Below, piece after piece: positions 1 through 12,054 of a stretch of 64,000 nucleotides of DNA; position 1 is the first letter of the stretch, and each line of letters starts with the position of its first letter. Origin of the DNA: Serratia oryzae (lineage in GTDB: Bacteria > Pseudomonadota > Gammaproteobacteria > Enterobacterales > Enterobacteriaceae); assembly GCF_001976145.1 (NCBI RefSeq), contig NZ_MOXD01000008.1:176784-240783 (forward strand), written 5' to 3'. The notes below the pieces were generated by a model. It was not told the origin of the DNA and did not search any database. It worked only from the letters and a program-made list of their open reading frames with translations. The translations under genes were made by a program, and so were the position numbers.

Positions 1-1055
1 AGGCGCAATGCCATACCGGCGAGCACCTGACGCATCAGCGGTTGTTCAATTAGCGTTTTGCCGAACACCTGCCGCTGTAGCGTATGATACAGCGCTACCG
101 ACAATCCCCGCCGCATCAGGCCATGGCTACCCAGCGCGCAATCAAAACGCGTCATCCCCCCCATTTTGAGGATGTGCCGCACGCCGTCACCTTCATCCCC
201 TAACAGCCAAGCGGTGGCATCTTGAAACTCCACTTCACTGCTGGCATTGGAGCGATTACCCAGTTTGTCTTTCAATCGCTCTAACCGCACCGCATTGCGC
301 GTGCCATCCGGCAGAATACGCGGCAGGAAAAAGCAGGACAGCCCACCTTTCGTTTGCGCCAGCACCAGATGGGCGTCGCTTTGCGGTACTGAAAAAAACC
401 ATTTGTGCCCCACCAATCGATAGGCTTCACCGTTACCCCGCCCGCCAAGCGGCACTGCGGTCGTGGTATTACTCAGAACATCCGATCCCCCCTGCTTTTC
501 GGTCATCCCCATACCAATCAGCAAACCGCGTTTTTGCCCTCCCGGCAGCAAATGGGGGTCATAACGATCGGAGAGCAGCGGAGCCAGCCAAGGTTGAAAG
601 GCCGACGGCAGCGAGCGCTGCAATAAGGGAATGGCACCAAAAGTCATGGTGATGGGGCAAAGCGTTCCGGCCTCAACCTGCGCATGCAACACAAAACGTG
701 CCGCGCGGGCAACAAAAGAGCCTAGGCGCGCATCTTCTTGCCACGGCAGATTATGAACCCGATTAGCCACCAGCCCTTGCATCAGAATGTGCCAGGCAGG
801 GTGAAAACGCACATCATCCAGGCGCTGCCCGGTGGCATCGTAGCGCAGCAGCTCCGGCGGGTTGGCGTTAGCCAATCGCCCCAACTCCAACGACTCCTGT
901 GTGCCTAACTGTTGGCCGAGAGAGGCCAGAACGTCAAGATCCCAGTTGGCCTGCTCACGTTGCACCGCTTCACGCAGCGGCGTATCAGAAAGAAAAAGAT
1001 TACTGTTGCCCAAGGGCTTGGGCTGGTTGAAAACCGTATGCGTATTCCAGACCAT
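1..1055 (-). CDS. aidB: AidB-type acyl-CoA dehydrogenase, partial (3' part outside window)
   Basis: The reading frame starts at an ATG (1053-1055) and stays open to the left edge, giving about 351 residues of a protein of roughly 540. The N-terminus begins MVWNTHTVFNQPKPLGNSNL, and the motif GMGMTEKQGGSDV followed by GHKWFFSVPQSDAHLVLAQ is the FAD-dependent acyl-CoA dehydrogenase core. AidB belongs to the Ada adaptive response of E. coli, where it is a flavoprotein that binds DNA and protects it during alkylation stress; its physiological substrate is not settled. Here it lies downstream of rlmB on the same strand, with only an ERIC element between. In E. coli several yjf genes occupy that gap. 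The C-terminal DNA-binding region cannot be judged because it is outside the window. Confidence 0.93.
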   Translation of the reverse strand, partial: MVWNTHTVFNQPKPLGNSNLFLSDTPLREAVQREQANWDLDVLASLGQQLGTQESLELGRLANANPPELLRYDATGQRLDDVRFHPAWHILMQGLVANRVHNLPWQEDARLGSFVARAARFVLHAQVEAGTLCPITMTFGAIPLLQRSLPSAFQPWLAPLLSDRYDPHLLPGGQKRGLLIGMGMTEKQGGSDVLSNTTTAVPLGGRGNGEAYRLVGHKWFFSVPQSDAHLVLAQTKGGLSCFFLPRILPDGTRNAVRLERLKDKLGNRSNASSEVEFQDATAWLLGDEGDGVRHILKMGGMTRFDCALGSHGLMRRGLSVALYHTLQRQVFGKTLIEQPLMRQVLAGMALR

Positions 1056-1178
1056 TGTTTGACTCCCTGATTAACTATCAAGGTCATTATGGTCGCTGAG
1101 GGGATTTCTGCCGGAGACGGGATCACAAGATGGAAGATTGGAGATAGAGGCGTAGAATCCCCGCCCCTGAGATAACGT

Positions 1179-1304
1179 TATACTCTAAATAATTCGAGTT
1201 GCATGTAGGCGGCAAGTCCGAGAGTCGCCAGGAGCATAGCTCACTATGTGACTGGTGCGAACGGACGCAGCCAACACCCAGGCAACTTGAAGTATGACGA
1301 GTAT
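1179..1304. repeat. ERIC (IRU) palindromic element, 126 bp
   Basis: Imperfect inverted ends are TATACTC plus AATTCGAGTTGCATG on the left and, read on the other strand, CATACTCGTCATACTTCAAG on the right. The centre holds the ERIC core pair CCAGGAGCATAG / CTATGTGACTGG. The 126 bp length equals the usual ERIC length. The right end lies directly against the rlmB stop codon (1306-1308), so the element would be transcribed as the 3' end of the rlmB mRNA. ERIC elements are non-coding and common between genes of Enterobacterales. Confidence 0.85.
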
Positions 1305-1305
1305 G

Positions 1306-2037
1306 TCAGCTACGCTGACGCACCGCTTCAAACAGACATATCCCGGTAGCCACCGAAACGTTGAGTGAGGAAACCGTGCCCGCCATCGGGATACTGATCA
1401 GTTCATCACAATGCTCGCGGGTCAAACGACGCATACCTTCACCTTCGGCCCCCATCACCAGCGCCATCGGCCCGGTCATTTTGCTTTGGTATAGCGTATG
1501 GTCGGCCTCACCGGCAGTCCCCACGATCCAGATATTCATCTCTTGCAGCAGACGCAAAGTACGCGCCAGATTGGTGACGCTGATCAACGGCACGTTTTCC
1601 GCCGCACCGCAGGCCACTTTCTTCGCCGTCGCGTTCAGTTGCGCAGAGCGATCGCGCGGGACAATCACCGCATGCACTCCGGCCGCATCGGCGCTGCGCA
1701 GGCAGGCACCGAGGTTGTGCGGATCGGTCACGCCGTCCAGCACCAGCAGGAAGGGGGTTTCGATGCTTTCCAGCAGGCCCGGCAAGTCGTTTTCCTGATA
1801 TTTGCGCCCTTCACGCACCCGCGCGATGATTCCCTGATGAACCGCGCCTTCCGCCTTTTCATCCAGCCATTGGCGGTTAGCCACCTGGATCACGATGCCG
1901 GTCGCTTCCAGTTCGGCAATCAGCGGTTGCAGGCGACGATCGTCGCGCCCTTTGAGGATAAACACTTCCAGGAAGCGTTGTGGATCGCGCTCTAATAGGG
2001 CTTTGACGGCGTGAATACCGTAAATAATTTCGCTCAT
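1306..2037 (-). CDS. rlmB: 23S rRNA (guanosine(2251)-2'-O)-methyltransferase RlmB
   Basis: A 243-residue SpoU-family (SPOUT) methyltransferase that uses S-adenosylmethionine to methylate the 2'-OH of G2251 in the 23S rRNA P-loop. An N-terminal substrate-binding domain (about 1-75) starts [19 protein letters not shown]. The C-terminal knot carries the three SpoU motifs: [14 protein letters not shown] near residue 107, [12 protein letters not shown] near 195, and [19 protein letters not shown] near 215. Length matches E. coli RlmB. It follows rnr on the same strand with a 60 bp gap, as in E. coli, so co-transcription with rnr is likely. Confidence 0.97.
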   Translation of the reverse strand: MSEIIYGIHAVKALLERDPQRFLEVFILKGRDDRRLQPLIAELEATGIVIQVANRQWLDEKAEGAVHQGIIARVREGRKYQENDLPGLLESIETPFLLVLDGVTDPHNLGACLRSADAAGVHAVIVPRDRSAQLNATAKKVACGAAENVPLISVTNLARTLRLLQEMNIWIVGTAGEADHTLYQSKMTGPMALVMGAEGEGMRRLTREHCDELISIPMAGTVSSLNVSVATGICLFEAVRQRS

Positions 2038-2097
2038 GATGCTCTTTTAACTGTGCGGCCGGGGGAAACCCGGCCGGGGATAATAACGTGCTGCCGG

Positions 2098-4584
2098 TTA
2101 ACCCTGTGCAGCACCTTTGCTCTTGCTGGCGCGTTTGGCTTTGGTCGCTGCCGCTATCTTTTTGGTTTTTTCAGACGGTTTCTTGGCTTTCGCCTTTTTG
2201 TCTTTCTTCACCTTATCGGCAGGTTTGGCCCCTTCTTTGCGGAAGGCACTGTCCGGCTCAAAGTTGGCCGGTGGTTTGCCGCCACGGCGCTTTGGCTTGG
2301 CCTGAGAACGCCCCGCACCGGCACCATCACGCAAGGTACGCTGGCCACCGTTTTTGGCGCGCTCGCGTTCAGTTTTGCCTTCACCACGCGGTTTACGGGT
2401 GCTGGAGACCAATGCGAAGTCGATCTTGCGCTCGTCCATATGCACCGCATCAACGCGGATCTCTACCGTATCCCCCAGGCGATAAACCATGCCGGAAGAC
2501 TCGCCGATCAGCCGCTGGCCAATATTATCGTAGCGATAGTAATCGTTATCCAGCGTTGATACGTGCACCAACCCGTCGATAAACAGATCGTTCAAGCGGA
2601 CAAAGAAGCCAAAACCGGTGACGCTGGCAATAATGCCGCTGAACACTTCACCGACATGATCCTGCATGAAGTCACACTTCAGCCAGTCGGCTACGTTACG
2701 CGTGGCTTCATCCGCACGGCGCTCGGTCATCGAGCAATGTGCGCCCAGTTGCAGCATCTCTTCAAACTCGCTGTGCCAGCCGCCGGTCGGAGTCCAGCGC
2801 TCTTTCTGCTCACCATGCTCTTTAGCCAGCAGGTACTTGATGGCACGGTGTAATGACAGATCCGGATAACGGCGGATCGGCGACGTAAAGTGCCCATAAG
2901 ACGCCAGTGCCAGGCCAAAGTGACCGCGGTTTTCTGGATCGTAGATCGCCTGTTTCATTGAACGCAGCAGCATGGTTTGCAGCATTTCACGATCCGGGCG
3001 ATCCGCCACTTCATCCATCAGGGTGGCGTAGTCTTTCGGCTGCGGCTTCAAACCGCCGCCCAGCGTCAGGCCCAGCTCGCTCAACACGCTGCGCAACGCA
3101 GAGATGTGATCGTCACTTGGGCGATCGTGCACGCGGAACAGCGCCGGTTCGCCGTTCTTTTCCACAAAACGCGCGGCAGCGATGTTCGCCATGATCATAC
3201 ATTCTTCGATCAGCTTGTGCGCGTCGTTACGTACCGTAGGTTCCACGCGCTCAATGCGCCGCTCGGCGTTGAAGATAAACTTGGCTTCTTCAGTTTCGAA
3301 GGCAATACCACCGCGCTCAGCGCGCGCCTGATCCAATACTTTATACAGGGCATGCAGTTCCTGCAGATGCTTAACCAGCGGATGATACTGCTCACGCAGA
3401 TCCTGATCGCCCTGCAGAATATGCCAGACTTTGGTATAGGTTAAACGCGCATGGGAGCTCATCACCGCTTCGTAGAATTTGTGCGAAGACAGCCTGCCCT
3501 GAGCGGAGATGGTCATCTCACACACCATGCACAGGCGGTCAACCTGTGGGTTGAGCGAACACAGGCCGTTGGACAGCACTTCCGGCAGCATCGGGACCAC
3601 TTCAGACGGGAAATAGACCGAGGTGCCACGGCTGCGGGCTTCGTCATCCAGTGCGGTACGCGGGCGCACGTAATAGCTGACGTCGGCAATGGCTACCCAC
3701 AGGCGCCAGCCGCCGCCGCGCTTTTTCTCACAAAACACCGCATCATCGAAGTCGCGCGCATCTTCGCCATCAATGGTGACCAGCGGCAGATGGCGCAGAT
3801 CGACACGCCCTTTCTTGGCGGCCTCTGGCACTTGCTCACTGAGATCGGCCACCTGTTTTTCCACCTGTGGTGGCCAGGTATGGGGGATCTCGTGGGTACG
3901 CAATGCGATATCTACCGCCATGCTGGTGCCCATTTTATCGCCCAGAACTTCAACGATCTTGCCAACCGCTTTGGTACGCCGCGTTGGGCGCTGGGTCAGT
4001 TCCACCACCACCATATAGCCCATGCGCGCACCGCTGATGGAATCGGCTGGGATCAGGATATCGAAGCTCAGGCGGCCATCATCCGGCACCACAAAACCGG
4101 TACCGGCATCGGTAAAGTAGCGGCCAACGATCTGGCTGGTCTTTGGCACCAGTACGCGCACGATACGCGCTTCGCGGCGGCCTTTGCGATCTTCACCCAA
4201 GGGTTGTGCCAGCACCACGTCGCCGTGGATCGCCATTTTCATCTGTTCAGCGGAGAGATAGAGATCGTCTTTGCGGCCATCAACGCGCAGGAAGCCGAAG
4301 CCGTCGCGGTGCCCAATCACGGTGCCACGCAGCAGGTCCAGACGCTCCGGCAGCGCATAGCACTGGCGGCGGGTAAACACTAACTGCCCGTCACGCTCCA
4401 TCGCCCGCAGGCGACGACGCAACGCTTCCAACTGTTCTTCACCGGACAAATTCAGTTCATTACCCAACTCTTCGCGGCTGGCCGGCGTTTCACGTTTCGC
4501 CAAGTGGGCCAGGATAAATTCACGACTCGGAATTGGGGATTCGTATTTTTCTGCTTCTCGTTCCAGGAATGGATCTTGTGACAT
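2098..4584 (-). CDS. rnr: Exoribonuclease R (RNase R)
   Basis: An 828-residue 3'-5' exoribonuclease that degrades structured RNA and takes part in rRNA quality control and trans-translation. Order of domains: winged-helix region (about 20-85), two cold-shock-like OB folds (about 85-230), RNB catalytic domain (about 260-590) with the metal-binding aspartate motif [13 protein letters not shown], an S1 domain (about 640-725, [20 protein letters not shown]), then a Lys/Ala-rich basic tail (about 740-828) with repeated KKAK/KAKR patches. The tail is typical of enterobacterial RNase R and is where acetylation and SmpB-dependent turnover have been described. It follows nsrR with a 59 bp gap. Confidence 0.97.
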   Translation of the reverse strand: MSQDPFLEREAEKYESPIPSREFILAHLAKRETPASREELGNELNLSGEEQLEALRRRLRAMERDGQLVFTRRQCYALPERLDLLRGTVIGHRDGFGFLRVDGRKDDLYLSAEQMKMAIHGDVVLAQPLGEDRKGRREARIVRVLVPKTSQIVGRYFTDAGTGFVVPDDGRLSFDILIPADSISGARMGYMVVVELTQRPTRRTKAVGKIVEVLGDKMGTSMAVDIALRTHEIPHTWPPQVEKQVADLSEQVPEAAKKGRVDLRHLPLVTIDGEDARDFDDAVFCEKKRGGGWRLWVAIADVSYYVRPRTALDDEARSRGTSVYFPSEVVPMLPEVLSNGLCSLNPQVDRLCMVCEMTISAQGRLSSHKFYEAVMSSHARLTYTKVWHILQGDQDLREQYHPLVKHLQELHALYKVLDQARAERGGIAFETEEAKFIFNAERRIERVEPTVRNDAHKLIEECMIMANIAAARFVEKNGEPALFRVHDRPSDDHISALRSVLSELGLTLGGGLKPQPKDYATLMDEVADRPDREMLQTMLLRSMKQAIYDPENRGHFGLALASYGHFTSPIRRYPDLSLHRAIKYLLAKEHGEQKERWTPTGGWHSEFEEMLQLGAHCSMTERRADEATRNVADWLKCDFMQDHVGEVFSGIIASVTGFGFFVRLNDLFIDGLVHVSTLDNDYYRYDNIGQRLIGESSGMVYRLGDTVEIRVDAVHMDERKIDFALVSSTRKPRGEGKTERERAKNGGQRTLRDGAGAGRSQAKPKRRGGKPPANFEPDSAFRKEGAKPADKVKKDKKAKAKKPSEKTKKIAAATKAKRASKSKGAAQG

Positions 4585-4643
4585 TGAGGTTCCTCCGTTG
4601 TCATCAGCAGGGTGTCGCTGAGCCTTGTGTTCTCAGCGACGCT

Positions 4644-5069
4644 TTATTCAACAAGCAACAGCTTGTAGAGCGGCGGATTTTCCTCAACCATATCGGCCAA
4701 AGTATGCTTATCCAGCTCTTCAAGGAAATTTTGTACGCTCTGGTAGAGCACCTGCTTCAGGCGACAGGCTGAGGTGATATGGCAAAATTCACGGCTGCAG
4801 TTAACCAACGAAAGCGGTTCCAAAGCACGCACCACATCGCCAAGGCGAATGGTTTCAGCCGGTTTACCCAAACGGATGCCGCCGTTTTTGCCACGCACGG
4901 CGGTGACAAAGCCTTCGCGGCTCAGTTGGTTGATGATTTTTACCATATGGTTGCGTGAAACGCCGTACACCTCCGTCACTTCCGAGATGCTGGTCATTCT
5001 GTCCGCTGGCAATGATGCCAGATAGATCAATGCCCGCAGGCCATAATCAGTAAAACTTGTTAACTGCAC
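4644..5069 (-). CDS. nsrR: HTH-type nitric-oxide-sensitive repressor NsrR
   Basis: A 141-residue Rrf2-family repressor. An N-terminal winged helix ([19 protein letters not shown]) is followed by a dimerisation helix. Three cysteines sit in [15 protein letters not shown] (about 90-104), in the spacing used for the [2Fe-2S] or [4Fe-4S] cluster that NO destroys. In E. coli NsrR represses hmp, ytfE and other NO-defence genes. It is the first gene of the nsrR-rnr-rlmB unit. Confidence 0.95.
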   Translation of the reverse strand: MQLTSFTDYGLRALIYLASLPADRMTSISEVTEVYGVSRNHMVKIINQLSREGFVTAVRGKNGGIRLGKPAETIRLGDVVRALEPLSLVNCSREFCHITSACRLKQVLYQSVQNFLEELDKHTLADMVEENPPLYKLLLVE

Positions 5070-5233
5070 GTCTACCTCTGGGTATCAGGTTACTTGACTG
5101 ATTTTGGATGACTCTCTTGGATAATAAACCAGCCGGAGAGTTCGCAGCTAATTATTTAGCGCTGAGAAGCCCCTTATCTAGCAGAATGGAAGGATTTTTT
5201 GATGTGAAACCACAATCGGAGAGAATAAATGAG

Positions 5234-5263
5234 AAAAACAAACCGGGACTAGGCCCGGTTTGT
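5234..5263 (-). terminator. Rho-independent terminator of purA
   Basis: Read on the minus strand, a 10 bp GC-rich stem ACAAACCGGG / CCCGGTTTGT with a short CCTAGT loop is followed by TTTTT. It begins about 20 bp beyond the purA stop codon. Confidence 0.85.
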
Positions 5264-5282
5264 GTGATGGGATAGCAAATGA

Positions 5283-6629
<1,347 letters not shown>

Positions 6630-6678
6630 TCAGTTTCAGCACTTTTAGCATACGATTGCATACTTTTTCGGCTAAAAT

Positions 6679-6879
6679 TTAAACCCCTGTACGGCTACGC
6701 AACATGTAGTAGATCACACAGCCTGCAACCACTATTCCACCGCCAAAACGCCGCAATGTGGAATCCGGCAACTGTGTCATCGCCAGGATCATTTTGCGCC
6801 AAGCCTGTGGAAACAGCATCGGCCCCAGTCCTTCCAATACCAAAACCAGCCCGAGGGCCAGCCAAATCGTCGAGTTCAT
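6679..6879 (-). CDS. yjeT: DUF2065 small inner-membrane protein YjeT
   Basis: A 66-residue protein with two hydrophobic segments (about 3-20 and 46-62) separated by a basic stretch; it ends in a short charged tail. The chosen start is the ATG at 6877-6879 (MNSTIWLALGLVLVLEGLGP), because GGGGGAAGAG directly upstream makes a strong ribosome-binding site. A TTG 12 bases further up lies at that purine run and is less likely. The gene sits between hflC and purA, its usual place. The molecular function is not known. Confidence 0.88.
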   Translation of the reverse strand: MNSTIWLALGLVLVLEGLGPMLFPQAWRKMILAMTQLPDSTLRRFGGGIVVAGCVIYYMLRSRTGV

Positions 6880-6898
6880 CTCTTCCCCCAATTAAGAA

Positions 6899-6919
6899 GG
6901 GCCCGTAATTAACGGGCCC
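6899..6919 (-). terminator. Hairpin between hflC and yjeT
   Basis: An 8 bp perfect GC-rich stem (GGGCCCGT / ACGGGCCC) with an AATTA loop follows the hflC stop. On the minus strand the following bases are TTCTTAATT, so the U tract is weak. It may be a partial terminator or an mRNA 3'-end stabiliser that lowers yjeT and purA read-through. Confidence 0.5.
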
Positions 6920-6939
6920 CTGGTATCACTTTACTGGCA

Positions 6940-7950
6940 TTATCTATTGCGAGTAGGTTCCGACGATTTCATGTAGCGGAAGAAATCGCTTTCCGGGCTC
7001 AACACCATCACGTCCTGGTTGCCTGGGCCGAAGCTGGCCTCATAAGCACGCAGGCTACGGATGAAAGCATAAAAATCCGGATCCTGGCTGAAGGCCGCGG
7101 CGAACAACCTGGCCGCTTCTGCATCACCGGCACCGCGAGTGATACGCGCCTGCCGCTCTGCTTCCGCGATCGTACGGGTCACTTCGTAGTCGGCAGTGGC
7201 GCGCAACTTCTCGGCTTCTTCCTGGCCTTGTGAACGGTGACGACGGGCTACCGCTTCACGCTCTGCGCGCATACGCTGGAAGATCGCATCAGACACTTCC
7301 GCCGGCAGGTTGATCTGCTTGATCCGCACGTCAACCACTTCGATCCCCAGCGCCGCCATGCTGTTCGGATTAACGGCTGGCTGCTTGCCCGTGGTTTCCC
7401 GCTCAACGCGCGCTGCAGCAGAAGCAATAGCATCATCCGCTTCCGTGGTCGCGGCTTCTTCACCGTCACCAACGGTACCGGTGTTCAGCGCATCACGCAC
7501 GTCGGCCATCAGGCGACCACGCGAGTCTGTGACGATATCACGCACGTCCAGACGACCAATCTCAGAACGCAGACGGTCACTGAACTTACGTTTCAGCAGC
7601 ACTTCTGCCTGAGAAACGTCACCACCACCGGTGGCTAGGTAGTAGCGGCTGAAATCACTGATACGCCATTTCAGGTAAGAATCGACGATCAGGTCTTTCT
7701 TCTCGCTGGTAACAAAGCGATCGGCCTGGTTATCCATGGTCTGGATACGTGCATCCAGCTTTTTCACGGTTTCAACGAACGGGATCTTGAAGTGCAGACC
7801 CGGTGCATACACCAGTGGTTTGTTTTCGTTGTCGCGCAGTACTTTGCCGAAACGCAGCACAATGCCGCGCTCGCCTTCCTGTACCACAAACATTGAGGTA
7901 TAGAGTGCTACCAGCACCACAGCGACGATAACTATGAAAGACTTACGCAT
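6940..7950 (-). CDS. hflC: HflC, modulator subunit of the FtsH protease
   Basis: A 336-residue SPFH/prohibitin-family protein. One N-terminal membrane anchor (about 4-21) is followed by the periplasmic SPFH domain (FVVQEGERGIVLRFGKVL) and a long charged helix (about 230-290, RAEREAVARRHRSQGQEEAEK). HflC and HflK form a large cage around FtsH and restrict its access to membrane substrates. The stop of hflK is 3 bases upstream, which points to translational coupling. An insert rich in Glu/Ala (about 165-190) is slightly longer than in E. coli. Confidence 0.95.
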   Translation of the reverse strand: MRKSFIVIVAVVLVALYTSMFVVQEGERGIVLRFGKVLRDNENKPLVYAPGLHFKIPFVETVKKLDARIQTMDNQADRFVTSEKKDLIVDSYLKWRISDFSRYYLATGGGDVSQAEVLLKRKFSDRLRSEIGRLDVRDIVTDSRGRLMADVRDALNTGTVGDGEEAATTEADDAIASAAARVERETTGKQPAVNPNSMAALGIEVVDVRIKQINLPAEVSDAIFQRMRAEREAVARRHRSQGQEEAEKLRATADYEVTRTIAEAERQARITRGAGDAEAARLFAAAFSQDPDFYAFIRSLRAYEASFGPGNQDVMVLSPESDFFRYMKSSEPTRNR

Positions 7951-7953
7951 TGA

Positions 7954-9219
7954 TTATTCTCTCCCTACGCGAGTGTTGTCGCTACGCTGCGTATTTGCAC
8001 GGCGTTGGTCCATGATCGAACCCGCGCTGGTGCTACTGGTGCCCGCATCTGCCGTATTGCTGGTAGAAGGAGCTGGGTTGAGACGAATCAGGCTGGTATC
8101 TTTACTGCCTTCGGTCGCCGCTTTACCGGTCTGGCCACGCAACATCTGATCCAGTGGTAACACCATCAGGTTGTTGTTACCTTTGTCATTCACCAGCACC
8201 TTGCGGGTATGGCTCAGGACTTTTTCCATGGTTTCGATATACAGACGCTCGCGGGTAATTTCCGGTGCAGATTTGTATTCCGGCAACAGTTTGGCAAAGC
8301 GCGCCACTTCACCCTGAGCTTCCAGAACCGTACGGGCCTCATAGGCTCTGGCGTCTTCTAACAGACGCTGTGCCTGACCGTTAGCACGCGGCTGAACTTC
8401 GTTGGCATAAGCTTCCGCTTCACGGATGTATTGCTGTTCGTTCTCACGTGCGGCAATCGCATCATCAAACGCGGCTTTTACCTCTTCCGGCGGACGTGCA
8501 GCCTGGAAGTTGACGTCCAGCAGAGTGATCCCCATTTTGTACGGACGAATGGTTTCTTCCAGTACACGCTGAGTGTCGCTACGCACGATGGTACGGCCTT
8601 CGGTCAGGATCTTGTCCATGGTGTATTTGCCGATAACGCCACGCAGCGCACTGTCGGTAGCCTGTCTCAGGCTATCATTGGCATCGGTCACGCTGAACAG
8701 ATAGGCTGCCGGATCGGTCACGCGGTACTGCACGTTCATTTCTACGCGCACCACGTTTTCGTCGGACGTCAGCATCACACCGGAGGCTGCCAGTTCACGC
8801 ACCGATTCCACGTTCACTGGCCGCACTTCATCAATAAAGGTCGGTTTCCAGTTCAGGCCCGGCTGTACCAGGTGGCTGAACTTACCAAAGCGTGTTACCA
8901 CGCCGCGCTCGGCTTCTTTGATGGTATAGAAACCGCTTGCGGCCCAGATCACCACCGCCGCAACCGCAGCAATACCGATAATTCGGCCACTGAAGTTCGG
9001 CCCGGCAGAACCCGTGCCACCGCTGTTATTGCTGTTGGAGCCTTTGCCCCCGCCCAGGCTGCTCAATTTCTTGCTCAGCTTGCGGAAGATATCATCTAAA
9101 TCCGGTGGCCCTTGATCGCGACCGCCTTTATTGTTACCGCCAGAGTTGCCGCCATTGTTATTGCTGCTCCCCCACGGGTCGCGGTCCTGTCCGTTATTAC
9201 CGGGCTGATTCCACGCCAT
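7954..9219 (-). CDS. hflK: HflK, modulator subunit of the FtsH protease
   Basis: A 421-residue SPFH protein, partner of HflC. The N-terminus is a low-complexity Gly/Asn/Asp-rich cytoplasmic segment (about 1-75; NNNGGNSGGNNKGGRDQGPP). One membrane segment follows at about 80-98 (IIGIAAVAAVVIWAASGFY), then the SPFH domain with EAERGVVTRFGKF. The C-terminal 60 residues are Ser/Thr-rich. It is co-oriented with hflX, hfq and hflC in the classical hfl locus. Confidence 0.95.
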   Translation of the reverse strand: MAWNQPGNNGQDRDPWGSSNNNGGNSGGNNKGGRDQGPPDLDDIFRKLSKKLSSLGGGKGSNSNNSGGTGSAGPNFSGRIIGIAAVAAVVIWAASGFYTIKEAERGVVTRFGKFSHLVQPGLNWKPTFIDEVRPVNVESVRELAASGVMLTSDENVVRVEMNVQYRVTDPAAYLFSVTDANDSLRQATDSALRGVIGKYTMDKILTEGRTIVRSDTQRVLEETIRPYKMGITLLDVNFQAARPPEEVKAAFDDAIAARENEQQYIREAEAYANEVQPRANGQAQRLLEDARAYEARTVLEAQGEVARFAKLLPEYKSAPEITRERLYIETMEKVLSHTRKVLVNDKGNNNLMVLPLDQMLRGQTGKAATEGSKDTSLIRLNPAPSTSNTADAGTSSTSAGSIMDQRRANTQRSDNTRVGRE

Positions 9220-9310
9220 GTTTTAGCTCCATTATTCTGTGATTGGGTACTTCAGGCTAACGCTTAATCCACGCGGCATTAAGCGAGCACTCAAATGTAA
9301 CAGTATATGA

Positions 9311-10591
9311 TCATACGATAAAGTTAATCAGATCCTGTTCCTGCTTACAGAGGCGACGCCATTCAACGATCGGCATGCGTACCACCACACCGATACTGCC
9401 GTCCTCTTCATTCCATTCTTTTTCGATTGCCTGAAGCTGATAAAAACGGCTACGAAGACGACCCGCCTGCGGAGGTAAACGCAGTTCATAATGCGCGATT
9501 TCCCCCGATAAGCGCTCCGTCAACGCCTGAAATAGCAACGGGATACCTTCTCCACTGGCGGCGGACAGCCACACGCGGATCGGTAAGTTTTCATCGTTGC
9601 GATCGATACGCGGGACAAAATCATCCAACATATCTATTTTGTTCATCACGAGCAGTGATGGGATCTCATCCGACTCAATCTCTGCCAATACGGTATTCAC
9701 CGCTTCAATGTTCTCTTCCACCCGGGTATCCGCAGCGTCGATCACATGTAACAGCAGAGAGGCCTGGCGCGTTTCCTGCAGCGTCGCTTTAAACGCGGCA
9801 ACAAGATCGTGCGGCAGGTGCCGGATAAAGCCTACGGTATCCGCCAACACGGTATCGCCCACGTCCGCTACGTCAATACGCCGCAGGGTAGGATCCAGGG
9901 TGGCAAATAGCTGATCTGCCACATAAACCTCGGCAGATGTCATTCGGTTGAACAGAGTGGATTTACCGGCGTTGGTGTACCCCACCAGCGATACGGTTGG
10001 CACATCGGCACGGGTACGGGCTCGCCGCCCCTGCTCGCGCTGCTTCTCTACCCGCTCAAGGCGCTTGAGAATCAGGCTGATGCGATCGCGCAGTAAACGA
10101 CGGTCGGTTTCTAGCTGGGTTTCCCCCGGTCCGCGCAGGCCAATCCCCCCTTTCTGACGTTCAAGGTGTGTCCAGCCACGAACCAGACGGGTGGCAATAT
10201 GGCGCAACTGCGCCAGCTCTACCTGCAGCTTACCTTCATGAGTACGGGCACGCTGGGCAAAGATATCTAAAATCAACCCGGTGCGATCGATCACCCGGCA
10301 TTCACACAGGCGTTCGAGATTTCTCTCCTGCGCCGGGGAAAGGGAATGATCAAACAGGACAACAGACGCGCCACTGGCTTTCACTGCATCTGCAATTTCT
10401 TCGGCCTTTCCTTCACCGACAAAGTATTTGGGATGCGGCGCTTTGCGGCTACCCGTCACCACTTGCAAAGCCTCAACACCCGCAGAGGACACCAGCGACT
10501 CGAACTCACTGAGATCTTCTGTATCTTTGTCTTGCGAGAAATAGATATGAACCAGGACGGCCTGCTCACCGGCTTCATAACGGTCAAACAA
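9311..10591 (-). CDS. hflX: Ribosome-associated GTPase HflX
   Basis: A 426-residue OBG-HflX superfamily GTPase that binds the 50S subunit and splits stalled ribosomes, mainly under heat stress. N-terminal HflX domain (about 1-190) with the coiled-coil [16 protein letters not shown], then the G domain: G1 GYTNAGKS near 205, G3 [10 protein letters not shown] near 252, G4 NKID near 315. The start [18 protein letters not shown] matches the family. It lies 98 bp downstream of hfq, with a hairpin in the gap. Confidence 0.95.
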   Translation of the reverse strand: MFDRYEAGEQAVLVHIYFSQDKDTEDLSEFESLVSSAGVEALQVVTGSRKAPHPKYFVGEGKAEEIADAVKASGASVVLFDHSLSPAQERNLERLCECRVIDRTGLILDIFAQRARTHEGKLQVELAQLRHIATRLVRGWTHLERQKGGIGLRGPGETQLETDRRLLRDRISLILKRLERVEKQREQGRRARTRADVPTVSLVGYTNAGKSTLFNRMTSAEVYVADQLFATLDPTLRRIDVADVGDTVLADTVGFIRHLPHDLVAAFKATLQETRQASLLLHVIDAADTRVEENIEAVNTVLAEIESDEIPSLLVMNKIDMLDDFVPRIDRNDENLPIRVWLSAASGEGIPLLFQALTERLSGEIAHYELRLPPQAGRLRSRFYQLQAIEKEWNEEDGSIGVVVRMPIVEWRRLCKQEQDLINFIV

Positions 10592-10628
10592 GCGTGCAAC
10601 CTCTCAAACGGACAAAAACCGCGAGTTT

Positions 10629-10665
10629 GGGGAGCATGAACAGCACTTTACTGTTTATGCTCCCC
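10629..10665 (-). terminator. Intercistronic hairpin between hfq and hflX
   Basis: A 15-base stem (GGGGAGCATAAACAG / CTGTTCATGCTCCCC on the minus strand, with one G-U pair) encloses a 7-base loop. It begins 25 bp after the hfq stop. The downstream minus-strand sequence has only a short T run (GGTTTTTG, about 15 bases later), so it is more likely an attenuating or mRNA-stabilising hairpin than a full terminator. Confidence 0.55.
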
Positions 10666-10689
10666 GTCATGGTTGACTCGCAACGCGCC

Positions 10690-11010
<321 letters not shown>

Positions 11011-11112
11011 TTATTTGCTTGTTGTTTGTAACTAAGAACCTATCGGCTCTAAAATAAACGACCTAAAAAATTTGCGCGCTGAATACTCATCAATTGTACA
11101 CAATCACTCAAC

Positions 11113-12054
11113 CTATGCACTAACAACCTGTATTACCGAGTCCAAAGCCTCTCCCGGCTTTTCACTGTCCAACCAACGAACCGACTCCCAACCCCGTAAC
11201 CAGGTCATTTGGCGCTTGGCCAATTGACGTGTTGCGCAAATACCACGATAAACCATTTCATCGTAACTAATTTCACCAGACAAATATGACCACATCTGGC
11301 GATAACCGACACAGCGAATGGAAGGCAAATCCGTATGCAAATCACCCCGTGCAAAAAGCGCACGCGCTTCCGTCTCAAAACCTGCCGCCAACATCTGCTC
11401 GAAGCGCTGCGCAATGCGTTGATGCAACAACTCACGGCTGACTGGCGCTATCGCAAATTGGTGAACATGATAAGGTAACGATTCACCCGAAATTTTAGTC
11501 AGTTCCGTTAAAGTTTTACCCGAAATAAAAAAAACTTCCAGTGCTCTGGAGAGTCTCTGCGGATCATTGGGATGAATTCGCATGGCCGCCACCGGGTCAA
11601 TATCCTGCAATTGACGGTGCAATGCCTCCCAACCCTGCTCTGCCGCCTGCTGCTCAATACGCTCACGCACCGCCGGATCGGCCGACGGCAAGGGTGACAA
11701 TCCTTCCAACAACGCCTTGAAATACAGCATGGTACCGCCGACCAACAGCGGGATTCGCCCAGCGGCGGTAATCTCGCTCATCTCTTTCAGCGCATCGGCG
11801 CGAAAATCCGCGGCAGAATAGGCTTGCGCCGGATCGCGAATATCGATCAGGCGATGCGGGGCCTGTGCCAGTTCCTCTGCCGTCGGCTTGGCGGTGCCAA
11901 TATCCATCCCACGATAAATCAGCGCAGAGTCTACGCTGATCAGTTCCACCGGCAGGCGCTCACGCAGCGCCATTGCCAGCGCGGTCTTGCCCGAGGCCGT
12001 TGGCCCCATGATAAAAATGGCCGGGGGGCGATGTGTCATTTCAGTATCAGTCAT
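11113..12054 (-). CDS. miaA: tRNA dimethylallyltransferase MiaA
   Basis: A 313-residue enzyme that adds dimethylallyl from DMAPP to N6 of A37 in tRNAs reading UNN codons. P-loop [11 protein letters not shown] lies near residue 15. [16 protein letters not shown] is the substrate-binding signature, and the C-terminus carries the family motif [12 protein letters not shown]. The start chosen is ATG 12052-12054 ([19 protein letters not shown]), which puts the P-loop at the usual distance. A longer frame upstream would overlap mutL further. The start overlaps the 3' end of mutL by 8 bases, suggesting coupled translation. Confidence 0.95.
   Translation of the reverse strand: MTDTEMTHRPPAIFIMGPTASGKTALAMALRERLPVELISVDSALIYRGMDIGTAKPTAEELAQAPHRLIDIRDPAQAYSAADFRADALKEMSEITAAGRIPLLVGGTMLYFKALLEGLSPLPSADPAVRERIEQQAAEQGWEALHRQLQDIDPVAAMRIHPNDPQRLSRALEVFFISGKTLTELTKISGESLPYHVHQFAIAPVSRELLHQRIAQRFEQMLAAGFETEARALFARGDLHTDLPSIRCVGYRQMWSYLSGEISYDEMVYRGICATRQLAKRQMTWLRGWESVRWLDSEKPGEALDSVIQVVSA

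Noticed and set aside
3451..4383. A 310-codon open frame antisense to rnr
   Set aside because: Low-complexity His/Ala-rich mirror frame of RNase R.
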